Below are positions 1-6,297 of a stretch of 6,882 bases of DNA, piece after piece; position 1 is the stretch's first letter; every line of letters starts with the position of its first letter. The stretch spans positions 1 to 6,882 of the forward strand of contig USBP01000075.1 of NCBI GenBank assembly GCA_900552985.1, given 5' to 3'. The position numbers and the translations under genes were made by a program. This DNA is from an uncultured Oscillospiraceae bacterium. GTDB lineage: Bacteria > Bacillota > Clostridia > Oscillospirales > Acutalibacteraceae. Below the pieces are notes generated by a model. That model saw only the letters and a list, made by a program, of their open reading frames with translations, was not told the DNA's origin and searched no databases.

Positions 1-1572
1 CTGCCGCTGCCCCTGGGAAAGGTTGAGTCCATCCTCTTCCAGGCGCGTATCATAACCATCCGGCAGCGTATGGATAAAATGCGTAACGCGCGCCAGCCGG
101 GCCGCCGCCTCCACCTCCTCTCGGGTGGCATCCGGGCGGCCATAGGCGATGTTTTCATAAATCGACCCCTCAAACAGCCACGTATCCTGCAACACCATGC
201 CAAACAGATGGCGCAGGTTTTCCCGGGAAAGCTCCCGGATATCGCAGCCGTCAATCGTAATCCGCCCCGCATTCACATCATAAAAGCGCATGAGCAGGTT
301 GACGAGAGTGGTTTTTCCCGCCCCGGTAGGCCCTACAATCGCCACAAGCTGGCCGGGCTTCGCCTCCAGATTCAAATCCCGGATCAGCGGCTTCTCCGGC
401 AGGTACTGAAAATCCACATGCTCAAACCGCACATCGCCCTTCGCCTTTTCAATGGTGTGTCGCACCTGCTCCGGCGGCTCCTCCTCTTCGTCCAGCAGGC
501 GGAACACCCGCTCTGCCGATGCGAGCGACGATTGGATATTATTTGCGATATTGCCCAGATCTGCGATTGGCTGCGTAAACATCTTGGAATACATGATAAA
601 GGATGTAATATCCCCCAGGGAAATCGTGCCGGAGAGCACATAGCTCCCGCCCGCCACGCAGATCAGGATATAGCCAATATTATTAATAAAGCTCAGCAGC
701 GGCATGATCGTGCCGGAGATAAACTGCGCCCTTCGGCTGACGAGATACAGTTCGTCGTTGATATCGTCAAACTCTTCAATCGCGTTTTTCTCGTGCCCAA
801 AGACCTTGACGATATTATGGCCCGTATACATCTCTTCAATATGGCCGTTCAATTCACCCATGTGATCCCACTGGCGCCGGAAATACCGCCTGGACCGGCG
901 GGATATCAGCAGGGTGACGATCAGACAGGCAGGCAGCACAGAAACTGCGATGAGCGTCATGCGCCAGCTGACATAAAACATCATTCCCAGCACGGAAACC
1001 AGCATCACGGTAGAGGTTAAAATCTGCGTCAGGTTGTTTTGCAGCGTGTTGCTGACGTTATCGATATCGTTCATAATCCGGCTGAGGATATCGCCTTTTG
1101 TATGGCCGTCAAAATAGCGCAGCGGCAGGCGCGAAAGCTTGGAATTGACCTGCTCGCGCATGGAGCAGACCACCTTCTGTGTCACACCGGCCATCGTATA
1201 AGCCTGTACATAGCTTAATAGCGAGCTCATGCCGAACAGGCCGGCAAGCATTAGAAGAATCCGCCCGATCTCCCCAAAATCCATCGCGCCACCGGCGAGC
1301 TTTACCTCGACCTGCTCCTGAATCGCATCCACCGCGTCGCCCAGCAGCATGGGGCCGAACACCGTGACGACCGTGCTTAGCATCGCCGTGAGCACCACCA
1401 GCAGCATAGATGGCCAAAAGGGCTTCAGCAGCGCCGCCAGACGCAGCGCCGTGCCGCGCAGGTCACGCGGCCTCTCATTGGGAGGGCGGCGGTTCCGGCT
1501 GCGATTATAATCCTTTGCGCGCAAGCGCCTGCTGCTCTCTCTTCCCTGTCCGGCGGGGCGGTTTTTGCTCAT
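1..1572 (-). CDS. ABC exporter half-transporter, TM288-like subunit (3' end beyond window)
   Basis: Membrane-spanning ABC half-transporter with fused permease and ATPase domains, presumed to export a drug, lipid or peptide as a heterodimer with the upstream subunit. Read from the ATG at 1570-1572, 524 residues are in the window. There is an Arg-rich cytoplasmic N-terminus (about 1-42), then a six-helix ABC exporter domain (about 50-340) and the nucleotide-binding domain from about 380. Walker A GPTGAGKTT is at 414-422, the Q-loop Gln at 462 and the signature LSQGQ at 518-522. The window ends two residues later, so Walker B, D-loop and H-loop are unseen; about 75-110 residues should be missing if it has the family's usual length of about 600. 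LSQGQ instead of LSGGQ is typical of the TM288-type subunit, which donates a weak signature to the degenerate site. The start overlaps the upstream stop (ATGA, 1569-1572) and is preceded by AAGGAGG, so the pair is translationally coupled. Family assignment is sure; substrate is unknown. Confidence 0.95.
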   Translation of the reverse strand, partial: MSKNRPAGQGRESSRRLRAKDYNRSRNRRPPNERPRDLRGTALRLAALLKPFWPSMLLVVLTAMLSTVVTVFGPMLLGDAVDAIQEQVEVKLAGGAMDFGEIGRILLMLAGLFGMSSLLSYVQAYTMAGVTQKVVCSMREQVNSKLSRLPLRYFDGHTKGDILSRIMNDIDNVSNTLQNNLTQILTSTVMLVSVLGMMFYVSWRMTLIAVSVLPACLIVTLLISRRSRRYFRRQWDHMGELNGHIEEMYTGHNIVKVFGHEKNAIEEFDDINDELYLVSRRAQFISGTIMPLLSFINNIGYILICVAGGSYVLSGTISLGDITSFIMYSKMFTQPIADLGNIANNIQSSLASAERVFRLLDEEEEPPEQVRHTIEKAKGDVRFEHVDFQYLPEKPLIRDLNLEAKPGQLVAIVGPTGAGKTTLVNLLMRFYDVNAGRITIDGCDIRELSRENLRHLFGMVLQDTWLFEGSIYENIAYGRPDATREEVEAAARLARVTHFIHTLPDGYDTRLEEDGLNLSQGQRQ

Positions 1573-3326
1573 AAAACTTCCTCCTTCGCCATCTGGGATT
1601 CCACAATTTCCTGATAGACTCTGCACCGCTCCATCAGCTCCCGATGCGTGCCAATGCCGGCGATCTTCCCCTCATCCAGCACAATAATACGATCCGCATC
1701 CAGAATCGTGCCCACGCGCTGCGCGACAATGATCAGGTTTGCATCTTTATAGTGCTCACGGATTGCCGCGCGCAGACGCGCATCCGTGCGGAAATCGAGA
1801 GCAGAGAAGCTGTCGTCAAAAATATAGAGCTCCGCATGGCGGATCAGCGCGCGCGCAATGGCCAGCCGCTGCTTCTGACCGCCGGAGAGATTGGTCCCGC
1901 TTTGGGATACCATGTCATAAAGGCCATTGGGCAGCCTCTCTACAAAAGAGCGTGCCTGCGCAACCTCAAGCGTTTGGAGCATCTCTTCCTGCGTGGCATC
2001 CTCCTTGCCATAGCGCAGGTTATCTGCAACCGTCCCGCTGAAAAGGAACGCCTTCTGAGGGACAAGCCCAATCAGGCGGTGTAAATCCTTCTGCGCCAGC
2101 TCGCGAACATCGACGCCATCAATCAGCACGCGGCCCTGCGTGACGTCATAAAACCGGGGGATCAGGTTAATCAGCGTCGATTTGCCGCAGCCTGTGCCGC
2201 CGATAATCGCCGTTACCTCACCCGCATGCGCCTCAAAGCTGATATGGCTGAGCACCGGCTCCTTTGCACCCGGATAGGCGAAGGAGACATCCTCAAAAAC
2301 GAGGCTGCCCTTCTCCCCTGCCGGAAGCGCCCGGGGAGCATCGGGCTCCTCTATCATCGGCTCCAAATCCAGCACCTCTTCAATGCGGCGGGCTGAAACC
2401 GCTGCGCGGGGCACCATGATAAAAAGGGAAACCGCCATCACCAGCGCAAAAATAATCATAATCAAATAGAGCACAAAGGCCTGCAAATTGCCCACTGTGC
2501 CGGCAATCTGGGCGGCCTGTGTCGCCGGGTCAAAGGAATCCACCTGCCGGCTGCCAACCCAGACCAGGGTGACAATCGTACCATACAGCAGAAGCATTGC
2601 AATCGGGATCAGCGCCGCAAACATCCGGTTGATCCGCAGCGCCATGCCTGTCAGCTCCAAATTTGCCTCGCCGAACCGCCCATCCTCATAACCGGAGCGG
2701 TTAAACGCACGGATGACGCGGATGCCGCTTAATTTTTCCCGCACGATCTGATTCAGGCGGTCGGTCTTTTTCTGCATTTTATCAAACATCGGCAGTACCT
2801 TTTTCACCACCACAAGCGCAATGGCCAAAATGATCGGAAGCAGCAGAAAAATAATCATGGACAGTTTTTTATTCATGATGAACGACATCACCACACCGCC
2901 GATCAGCATCAATGGAGCGCTGATGACATTGCGCAGCACCATAAGCACCATATCCTGAATCTGGCGGATATCATTTGTAGAGCGTGTAATCAGCGAGGGG
3001 GTGCCAATTTTATCAATATCGCTCTGCGAAAGGCTCTCCACCTTATAAAACACGGCCTTGCGCAGCTCCCGGCCAAAGCCGGTAGACGCCTTGCTGGAGC
3101 AGGCGCTTCCCAATATGCTCACCAAAACGCCAAGGGCGGAAATTGCCAGCATAACGCTGCCCACACGCCAGATGTAGCTGACCTCGCCTCGGGAAATCCC
3201 TTCATTGATAATATCCGCCATCATAGATGGCAGAATCAGCTGCGTCAGGGAATGCAGCAAAACGAGAAACACCGTCAGGACCGCCGCCACGCGGTAAGGC
3301 TTGAGGTATTGAAGCACCTTGCGCAA
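1569..3326 (-). CDS. ABC exporter half-transporter, TM287-like subunit with degenerate ATPase site
   Basis: Full-length 585-residue half-transporter, first gene of the exporter pair and close to the usual length of TM287/YfiB-type proteins. Hydrophobic segments fit six membrane helices at roughly 14-38, 54-77, 133-155, 156-178, 236-258 and 279-305. The nucleotide-binding domain starts near 341, with Walker A GGTGCGKST at 376-384, Q-loop Gln 424, a canonical LSGGQ signature at 480-484, Walker B YIFDD at 501-505, and SALD at 508-511. Two catalytic residues differ: Asp 505 replaces the Glu after Walker B, and Gln 536 (IIVAQR) replaces the switch His. These are the changes known in the degenerate subunit of heterodimeric exporters such as TM287/288 and BmrCD. 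The start is a TTG at 3324-3326. An in-frame TAA lies at 3345-3347 and a GGGGAGGG ribosome site ends seven bases before the TTG, so no ATG start is possible. Its promoter is at 3407-3435. Substrate is unknown; multidrug export is a common family role only. Confidence 0.95.
   Translation of the reverse strand: MRKVLQYLKPYRVAAVLTVFLVLLHSLTQLILPSMMADIINEGISRGEVSYIWRVGSVMLAISALGVLVSILGSACSSKASTGFGRELRKAVFYKVESLSQSDIDKIGTPSLITRSTNDIRQIQDMVLMVLRNVISAPLMLIGGVVMSFIMNKKLSMIIFLLLPIILAIALVVVKKVLPMFDKMQKKTDRLNQIVREKLSGIRVIRAFNRSGYEDGRFGEANLELTGMALRINRMFAALIPIAMLLLYGTIVTLVWVGSRQVDSFDPATQAAQIAGTVGNLQAFVLYLIMIIFALVMAVSLFIMVPRAAVSARRIEEVLDLEPMIEEPDAPRALPAGEKGSLVFEDVSFAYPGAKEPVLSHISFEAHAGEVTAIIGGTGCGKSTLINLIPRFYDVTQGRVLIDGVDVRELAQKDLHRLIGLVPQKAFLFSGTVADNLRYGKEDATQEEMLQTLEVAQARSFVERLPNGLYDMVSQSGTNLSGGQKQRLAIARALIRHAELYIFDDSFSALDFRTDARLRAAIREHYKDANLIIVAQRVGTILDADRIIVLDEGKIAGIGTHRELMERCRVYQEIVESQMAKEEVL
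1580..1586 (-). promoter_or_regulatory. Ribosome binding site for the second ABC subunit
   Basis: AAGGAGG on the minus strand, seven bases before the ATG at 1572. It lies inside the last codons of the upstream ABC subunit, which fixes the downstream start and supports reinitiation of the same ribosomes. Confidence 0.8.
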
Positions 3327-3333
3327 AGAGTCG

Positions 3334-3341
3334 CCCTCCCC
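3334..3341 (-). promoter_or_regulatory. Ribosome binding site deciding the TTG start
   Basis: Minus-strand GGGGAGGG ending seven bases upstream of the TTG at 3324-3326. With the in-frame stop just upstream, it makes TTG the best start for the first ABC subunit. The next candidate would be a GTG three codons in, which sits too far from this site. Confidence 0.7.
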
Positions 3342-3406
3342 TTTTTATTGCGTCAAAGCCCACAGCCCGAACCGGCGGGCGCTTCTTTTGGACGCTTTCA
3401 TTCCAT

Positions 3407-3435
3407 AGTATACCAAATTCCGCTTTGGAATTCAA
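3407..3435 (-). promoter_or_regulatory. Sigma-70-like promoter for the ABC exporter operon
   Basis: On the minus strand, TTGAAT (3430-3435) is followed by a 17-base spacer and TATACT (3407-3412). A TG one base before the -10 makes it an extended -10 promoter. Transcription would start near 3400, giving a leader of about 75 bases before the TTG start. That leader holds a small GC hairpin (GCCCG, 6-base loop, CGGGC at 3365-3380) with no T-run. The promoter lies downstream of the DUF2344 stop, so the exporter can be expressed independently of the radical SAM genes. Seen by motif matching only. Confidence 0.65.
3416..3432. promoter_or_regulatory. Candidate operator: inverted repeat in the promoter spacer
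   Basis: Perfect inverted repeat AATTCC-N5-GGAATT (3416-3421 and 3427-3432). It fills most of the spacer between the -35 and -10 of the exporter promoter and overlaps part of the -35. A dimeric repressor bound here would block RNA polymerase. No regulator gene is in the window, so the binding protein is unknown. Short repeats of this size can occur by chance; the position is what makes it notable. Confidence 0.4.
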
Positions 3436-3450
3436 TCCACAGCAGGGCTG

Positions 3451-3474
3451 AAAAGCGCGAAAGAGAGCGCCTTT
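3451..3474 (-). terminator. Weak possible terminator after the DUF2344 gene
   Basis: Twenty bases after the TAG of the DUF2344 gene, the minus strand can form a short hairpin: GCGC arms (3467-3470 and 3455-3458) around an 8-base loop, extended by AAA/TTT with one bulged base and followed by TTTT. The stem is short and the T-run is only four bases, so it could at most terminate partially. It sits upstream of the exporter promoter, where a terminator would be expected. Confidence 0.25.
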
Positions 3475-3493
3475 CTGCATCCCTTCCTCTGTG

Positions 3494-4168
3494 CTACTCA
3501 AACGGCTGCATCTCCTGCGTCAGCAGCTGTATGCGCACGATCTCACGTCCACAGGATGGCACGCCCGACGCAGCTTCCAAAGCATCCAACAGCAACAGAG
3601 GGCTGATATTCGTCCGCGTGCCGGCGGGCAGGATAATCCGCAGCGTTACCTCCCGCTCGCGCCGCTGCATGGAACACTGAGCGATCAGCGCAAGCAGGTC
3701 AAGCTCCTTCATCACCTTTTTACGCCCGGATTTACCGGGCTTTTGCACAATCATCCGCTCGCCCGCCAACGCTGTGCCCGCCCCCTGCATAAACTGATCC
3801 GCCTGCTCCAGCGACGCAAACGAAAGTGTTGCGCTATAATCCGCAAACGCAATGGCAGAAGGCTGCATAACCGGCTCCCGCACCGCCAGGATTGCAAGGC
3901 CCTCCGGCATAACGGCACGCAGGCGCGCTTCCACTTCGCCATCCGGCAAATCCTTCTCCAGGCGGATATCCATGGATTCACACCGGCTGGAAAAGCCCAG
4001 CGGCAACGGGAGGGCGAACATCATATAGGGATGGGGGTTAAACCCTTCGGTATACCACAGCGGCAGGCGGGCGCGGCGCACGGCGCGCGACATACAGCGC
4101 ATCACATCCAGGTGGGAAATATATTTTGCGCGGCCCTCCTTGGAGAACCAGATTCTAACACAGCGCAT
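3494..4168 (-). CDS. Radical-SAM-linked protein, TIGR03936 / DUF2344 family
   Basis: Protein of 224 residues from the ATG at 4166-4168, recognised by its N-terminus: FSKEGRAKYISHLDVMR followed by EGFNPHPYMMFALPLPLG. The FNPHP and ALPLPLG segments are the hallmark of the DUF2344 family, which accompanies TIGR03960 radical SAM proteins as a neighbour or as a C-terminal fusion. Its biochemical function is not established. No signal peptide or membrane segment is visible, so it is probably cytoplasmic. An ATG five codons upstream (4183) is also open, but GGAGG (4177-4181) overlaps that ATG and is well placed, eight bases away, for the one at 4168; the family also usually begins MRxxxxFSKEGR. A GTG at 4171 is a third option. 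The gene overlaps the radical SAM gene by 14 bases, pointing to translational coupling and joint function. Confidence 0.88.
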   Translation of the reverse strand: MRCVRIWFSKEGRAKYISHLDVMRCMSRAVRRARLPLWYTEGFNPHPYMMFALPLPLGFSSRCESMDIRLEKDLPDGEVEARLRAVMPEGLAILAVREPVMQPSAIAFADYSATLSFASLEQADQFMQGAGTALAGERMIVQKPGKSGRKKVMKELDLLALIAQCSMQRREREVTLRIILPAGTRTNISPLLLLDALEAASGVPSCGREIVRIQLLTQEMQPFE

Positions 4169-5996
4169 CACATTTTCCTCCATTCAAGCGGTTTGTGCCG
4201 CAACCCGCGCACTGCTCGCGGCAGTTCGGCGTGGTTTCACTGCGGTGCGCCTTTTCATTTTCGCGCATTAAAAACTCCTTGCGGATGCCATAATCCATAT
4301 GATCCCAGGGAAGCACCTCGTCAAACGAGCGGCGGCGGTTGGTATAAAACAGCGGGTCGATTCCGCACTCGCGGAAGGCCTCCTCCCACAAGTCAAAGCG
4401 GAATTGGTCATCCCAGCTGTCAAATTTGCAGCCCTTACGCCACGCGCACTCCAATACGCTGCAAAGGCGCCTGTCGCCGCGTGCGAACACCCCCTCCAGA
4501 AAGCTCGTCTGCACATCGTGACAGCTGACCTTGATCTTGCGGGAGGTTACGCTCGCCTTCAAATGGCGCTGTTTTTCATAGAGCATATCCATTGTATCCT
4601 GCGGCTCCCACTGGAAGGGCGTAAAGGGCTTGGGCACAAAGGAGGCGACGCTGATGCTCACCTGTACGCTTTTGCCCTTGGGCTTATCCGGGTTTTGGTA
4701 GTAGGCGTCCACCACCTTTTGCGCAAGCTGTGCGATGCCGGCCACATCATCCAGCGTTTCGGTGGGCAGGCCGAGCATGAAATAGAGCTTGACCGCCGTC
4801 CAGCCGCCCGCAAAGGCGCTGCGCACCGTGCGCATGACCTCGCCCTCCGTCACGTTTTTATTGATCGCGTCGCGAAGGCGCTGCGTGCCCGCCTCCGGCG
4901 CAAAGGTCAGCCCGCTGCGGCGCACTTTTTGAATCTGCTCCATGAGCTCCGGCGAAAAATTATCCACCCGCAGGGAGGGCAGGGAAATATTCACCCTGTC
5001 ATCCAGCGTCCATTGAAACAATCTGTCCAGCAGGCTCTGAAGCCCCGTATAGTCGCTGGTGCTCAACGAGCAAAGCGAAACTTCGTCATAGCCGCTCGTC
5101 TCGCACAGCCGTTTGCAATCCCGGTTGACCGTATCCGCCCGTTTCTCCCGGATCGGGCGGTAAAGAAATCCGGCCTGGCAGAAACGGCAGCCGCGGATGC
5201 AGCCGCGGAAAATTTCGCTGGTAGCCCGGTCGTGCACCACTTCGAGGAAGGGGACGACAAACTTCTCCGGGTAAAAAACCTGATCCAGATCGGAGACGAT
5301 GCGCTTGGTCACTTTCGCCGGCGCTCCGTCATGCGGCGTAATGGCCTGCACGGTGCCATCCTCGTGATACGACACCGTGTAAAGCGACGGGACGTAGATG
5401 CCCGGTATCTGGGCCGCCGCCCGGAGAAAGGCCTCCTTGCCCTCGCCCCGCGCCTTGTATTCCCGGAAGAGATCGAGAAGCTCATTCATGACCTCCTCTC
5501 CCTCGCCGGGCAGGCAGAGATCCACAAACTCCGCAAACGGCTCGGCGTTGCACACACAGGGACCACCCGCGATCACCAGAGGCGTCAGGGCTTTGCGATC
5601 TGCCGCACGCACCGGCAGCCCCGACAAATCGAGCATATTGAGCAGATTGGTGTAGCTCAGCTCATATTGCATCGTAAAGCCGATGATATCAAAATCCTTT
5701 ACCGGATCGCCGCTCTCCAGCGCATAAAGCGGGATTTTTCGCTCCCGCATCAGCGCCTCCATATCCGCCGCCGGCGCAAAGACCCGCTCGCACCAGGCGT
5801 CCTCCCGCGCATTGATGAGGCTATATAAAATTTTAATTCCCAAGTGGGACATTCCAATCTCATATAAATCCGGGAAGCAAAAGGCAAAGCGGATATCGAC
5901 CGCTCTTTTCTCCTTGACGACGCTGTTGAGCTCCCCGCCGGTGTACCGCCCGGGTTTTTGCACCTTTGCCAACAGTTTTTCAACCTCTGCGTTCAT
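4155..5996 (-). CDS. TIGR03960 family radical SAM protein (B12-binding-like domain)
   Basis: Protein of 613 residues from the ATG at 5994-5996. It starts with the family-typical VEKLLAKVQKPGRYTGGELN. Residues about 30-165 resemble the cobalamin-binding-like domain found ahead of many radical SAM enzymes, including AGGPCVCNAEP and a GEGEE segment, but I see no DxHxxG motif, so cobalamin may not be bound. The radical SAM core follows: CIRGCRFC gives CX3CX2C (Cys 266, 270, 273) for the 4Fe-4S cluster that cleaves S-adenosylmethionine. TFAPEAGTQRLR (364-375) is a conserved segment of such enzymes. Near the C-terminus CREQCAGC is a second CX3CX2C (Cys 592, 596, 599). The reaction is unknown; related families modify RNA or protein. 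A TTG 27 codons upstream is in frame, but AAGGAG eight bases before 5996 and family alignment fix this start. It heads a two-gene unit with the DUF2344 gene. Confidence 0.92.
   Translation of the reverse strand: MNAEVEKLLAKVQKPGRYTGGELNSVVKEKRAVDIRFAFCFPDLYEIGMSHLGIKILYSLINAREDAWCERVFAPAADMEALMRERKIPLYALESGDPVKDFDIIGFTMQYELSYTNLLNMLDLSGLPVRAADRKALTPLVIAGGPCVCNAEPFAEFVDLCLPGEGEEVMNELLDLFREYKARGEGKEAFLRAAAQIPGIYVPSLYTVSYHEDGTVQAITPHDGAPAKVTKRIVSDLDQVFYPEKFVVPFLEVVHDRATSEIFRGCIRGCRFCQAGFLYRPIREKRADTVNRDCKRLCETSGYDEVSLCSLSTSDYTGLQSLLDRLFQWTLDDRVNISLPSLRVDNFSPELMEQIQKVRRSGLTFAPEAGTQRLRDAINKNVTEGEVMRTVRSAFAGGWTAVKLYFMLGLPTETLDDVAGIAQLAQKVVDAYYQNPDKPKGKSVQVSISVASFVPKPFTPFQWEPQDTMDMLYEKQRHLKASVTSRKIKVSCHDVQTSFLEGVFARGDRRLCSVLECAWRKGCKFDSWDDQFRFDLWEEAFRECGIDPLFYTNRRRSFDEVLPWDHMDYGIRKEFLMRENEKAHRSETTPNCREQCAGCGTNRLNGGKCDALC
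4177..4181 (-). promoter_or_regulatory. Ribosome binding site deciding the DUF2344 start
   Basis: Minus-strand GGAGG within the end of the radical SAM gene, eight bases before the ATG at 4168. Because it overlaps the alternative ATG at 4183, that upstream codon is unlikely to be the true start. Confidence 0.65.
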
Positions 5997-6004
5997 TCCG
6001 TTCG

Positions 6005-6016
6005 CTCCTTCTCCTT
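6005..6016 (-). promoter_or_regulatory. Double ribosome binding site for the radical SAM gene
   Basis: AAGGAG occurs twice in tandem on the minus strand (6011-6016 and 6005-6010). The nearer copy is eight bases from the ATG at 5996. It selects this ATG over the in-frame TTG at 6077, which has no comparable site. Confidence 0.75.
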
Positions 6017-6045
6017 TTGCATTCCAGCTGCTTTGCAGTCTTTTT

Positions 6046-6074
6046 ATTATAAGATTTTTTTCCACGTAATGCAA
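6046..6074 (-). promoter_or_regulatory. Sigma-70-like promoter for the radical SAM / DUF2344 operon
   Basis: Minus-strand TTGCAT (6069-6074), a 17-base spacer and a perfect TATAAT (6046-6051). Transcription would start near 6039, giving a leader of about 43 bases. The -35 match is only moderate. Because the promoter lies downstream of the TTG at 6077, it also argues that the long N-terminal extension from that codon is not translated. Confidence 0.6.
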
Positions 6075-6078
6075 CAAG

Positions 6079-6094
6079 CAGGCGCGGATGCCTG
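6079..6094. repeat. Short inverted repeat upstream of the radical SAM promoter
   Basis: CAGGC-GCGGAT-GCCTG, a perfect 5-base stem with a 6-base loop, starting five bases upstream of the -35 of the minus-strand promoter. It could be a regulatory site or chance. No T-run follows on either strand, so it is not a terminator. Confidence 0.3.
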
Positions 6095-6146
6095 GAACAG
6101 AGATCTACTATGTGAACAGTTATTGAATTTTATATGAAAAACCCCT

Positions 6147-6173
6147 AATTTTTTGACAGAATATCAAAAATTT
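6147..6173. repeat. AT-rich inverted repeat in the divergent promoter region
   Basis: Arms AATTTTTTGA (6147-6156) and TCAAAAATTT (6164-6173) match as an inverted repeat in 9 of 10 positions around a 7-base spacer. The repeat ends 12 bases upstream of the -35 of the plus-strand promoter and about 70 bases upstream of the minus-strand one. It may be an activator or repressor site, or an AT-rich promoter upstream element. It also contains a perfect TTGACA (6153-6158), but no -10 lies at a suitable distance from it. Confidence 0.4.
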
Positions 6174-6185
6174 TGCTGAGAAATA

Positions 6186-6213
6186 TTTACAACGCTCTGC
6201 TGGTTGTTATAAT
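6186..6213 (+). promoter_or_regulatory. Extended -10 promoter for the membrane-protein transcript
   Basis: TTTACA (6186-6191; five of six bases match the consensus), a 16-base spacer and TATAAT (6208-6213). A TG one base upstream of the -10 adds the extended element. Transcription would start near 6220, leaving about 150 bases before the gene at 6372. This is the best promoter match in the window, and it diverges from the radical SAM promoter with roughly 110 bases between the two -35 elements. Confidence 0.7.
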
Positions 6214-6254
6214 GGAAGTAGAAGAAGAGCCATTTGATTCCGGCTCCAAAAGGA

Positions 6255-6264
6255 GGGAATTCCC
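6255..6264. repeat. Perfect 10-base palindrome at the leader start
   Basis: GGGAATTCCC fills the space between the ribosome binding site core and the ATG of the candidate leader ORF. Its GGAATTCC core contains the same half-site (GGAATT) as the inverted repeat in the exporter promoter, though here with no spacer. It could be an operator downstream of the transcription start; it could also be chance. Confidence 0.35.
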
Positions 6265-6297
6265 ATGGGCACACACAACGCGCACGCATCCGTCTGA
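6265..6297 (+). CDS. Candidate 10-residue leader peptide
   Basis: Short ORF, MGTHNAHASV then TGA, lying in the transcript between the predicted start near 6220 and the membrane-protein gene at 6372. The reason to call it is its ribosome site: AAAAGGAGG ends eight bases before the ATG, better than most genes here. It is in a different frame from the downstream gene and ends 74 bases before it. A CGCGC (6279-6283) / GCGCG (6298-6302) stem spans its second half and stop, so translation could affect RNA folding. Upstream, CTCC (6244-6247) can pair with GGAG of its own ribosome site. I recognise no known leader family, and no run of one amino acid indicates which metabolite would be sensed. It may equally be a random ORF after a fortuitous Shine-Dalgarno sequence. 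Confidence 0.4.
   Translation: MGTHNAHASV

Noticed and set aside
70..1020. Plus-strand open frame of 316 codons
   Set aside because: It is antisense to the second ABC subunit, whose Walker A and signature are unmistakable on the minus strand. The composition is shadow-like and no ribosome site is evident.
3491..4528. Plus-strand open frame of 345 codons
   Set aside because: It is antisense to both the DUF2344 gene and the end of the radical SAM gene, with low-complexity Arg/His/Gln composition.
4299..5828. Plus-strand open frame of 509 codons across the radical SAM gene
   Set aside because: It is antisense to a clearly conserved gene with the radical SAM CX3CX2C motif. Its translation is Arg/His/Ala-rich with no recognisable domain, a typical mirror frame of GC-rich coding sequence.
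5997..6077. In-frame 27-codon N-terminal extension of the radical SAM protein from a TTG
   Set aside because: The extension overlaps the predicted promoter and a double ribosome binding site placed for the ATG at 5996. The family begins near that ATG.
6153..6181. Perfect TTGACA as the -35 of a promoter
   Set aside because: At 16-18 bases downstream only CTGAGA-like sequence is found, a poor -10. The pair at 6186-6213 is far better, and the TTGACA is better explained as part of the inverted repeat.
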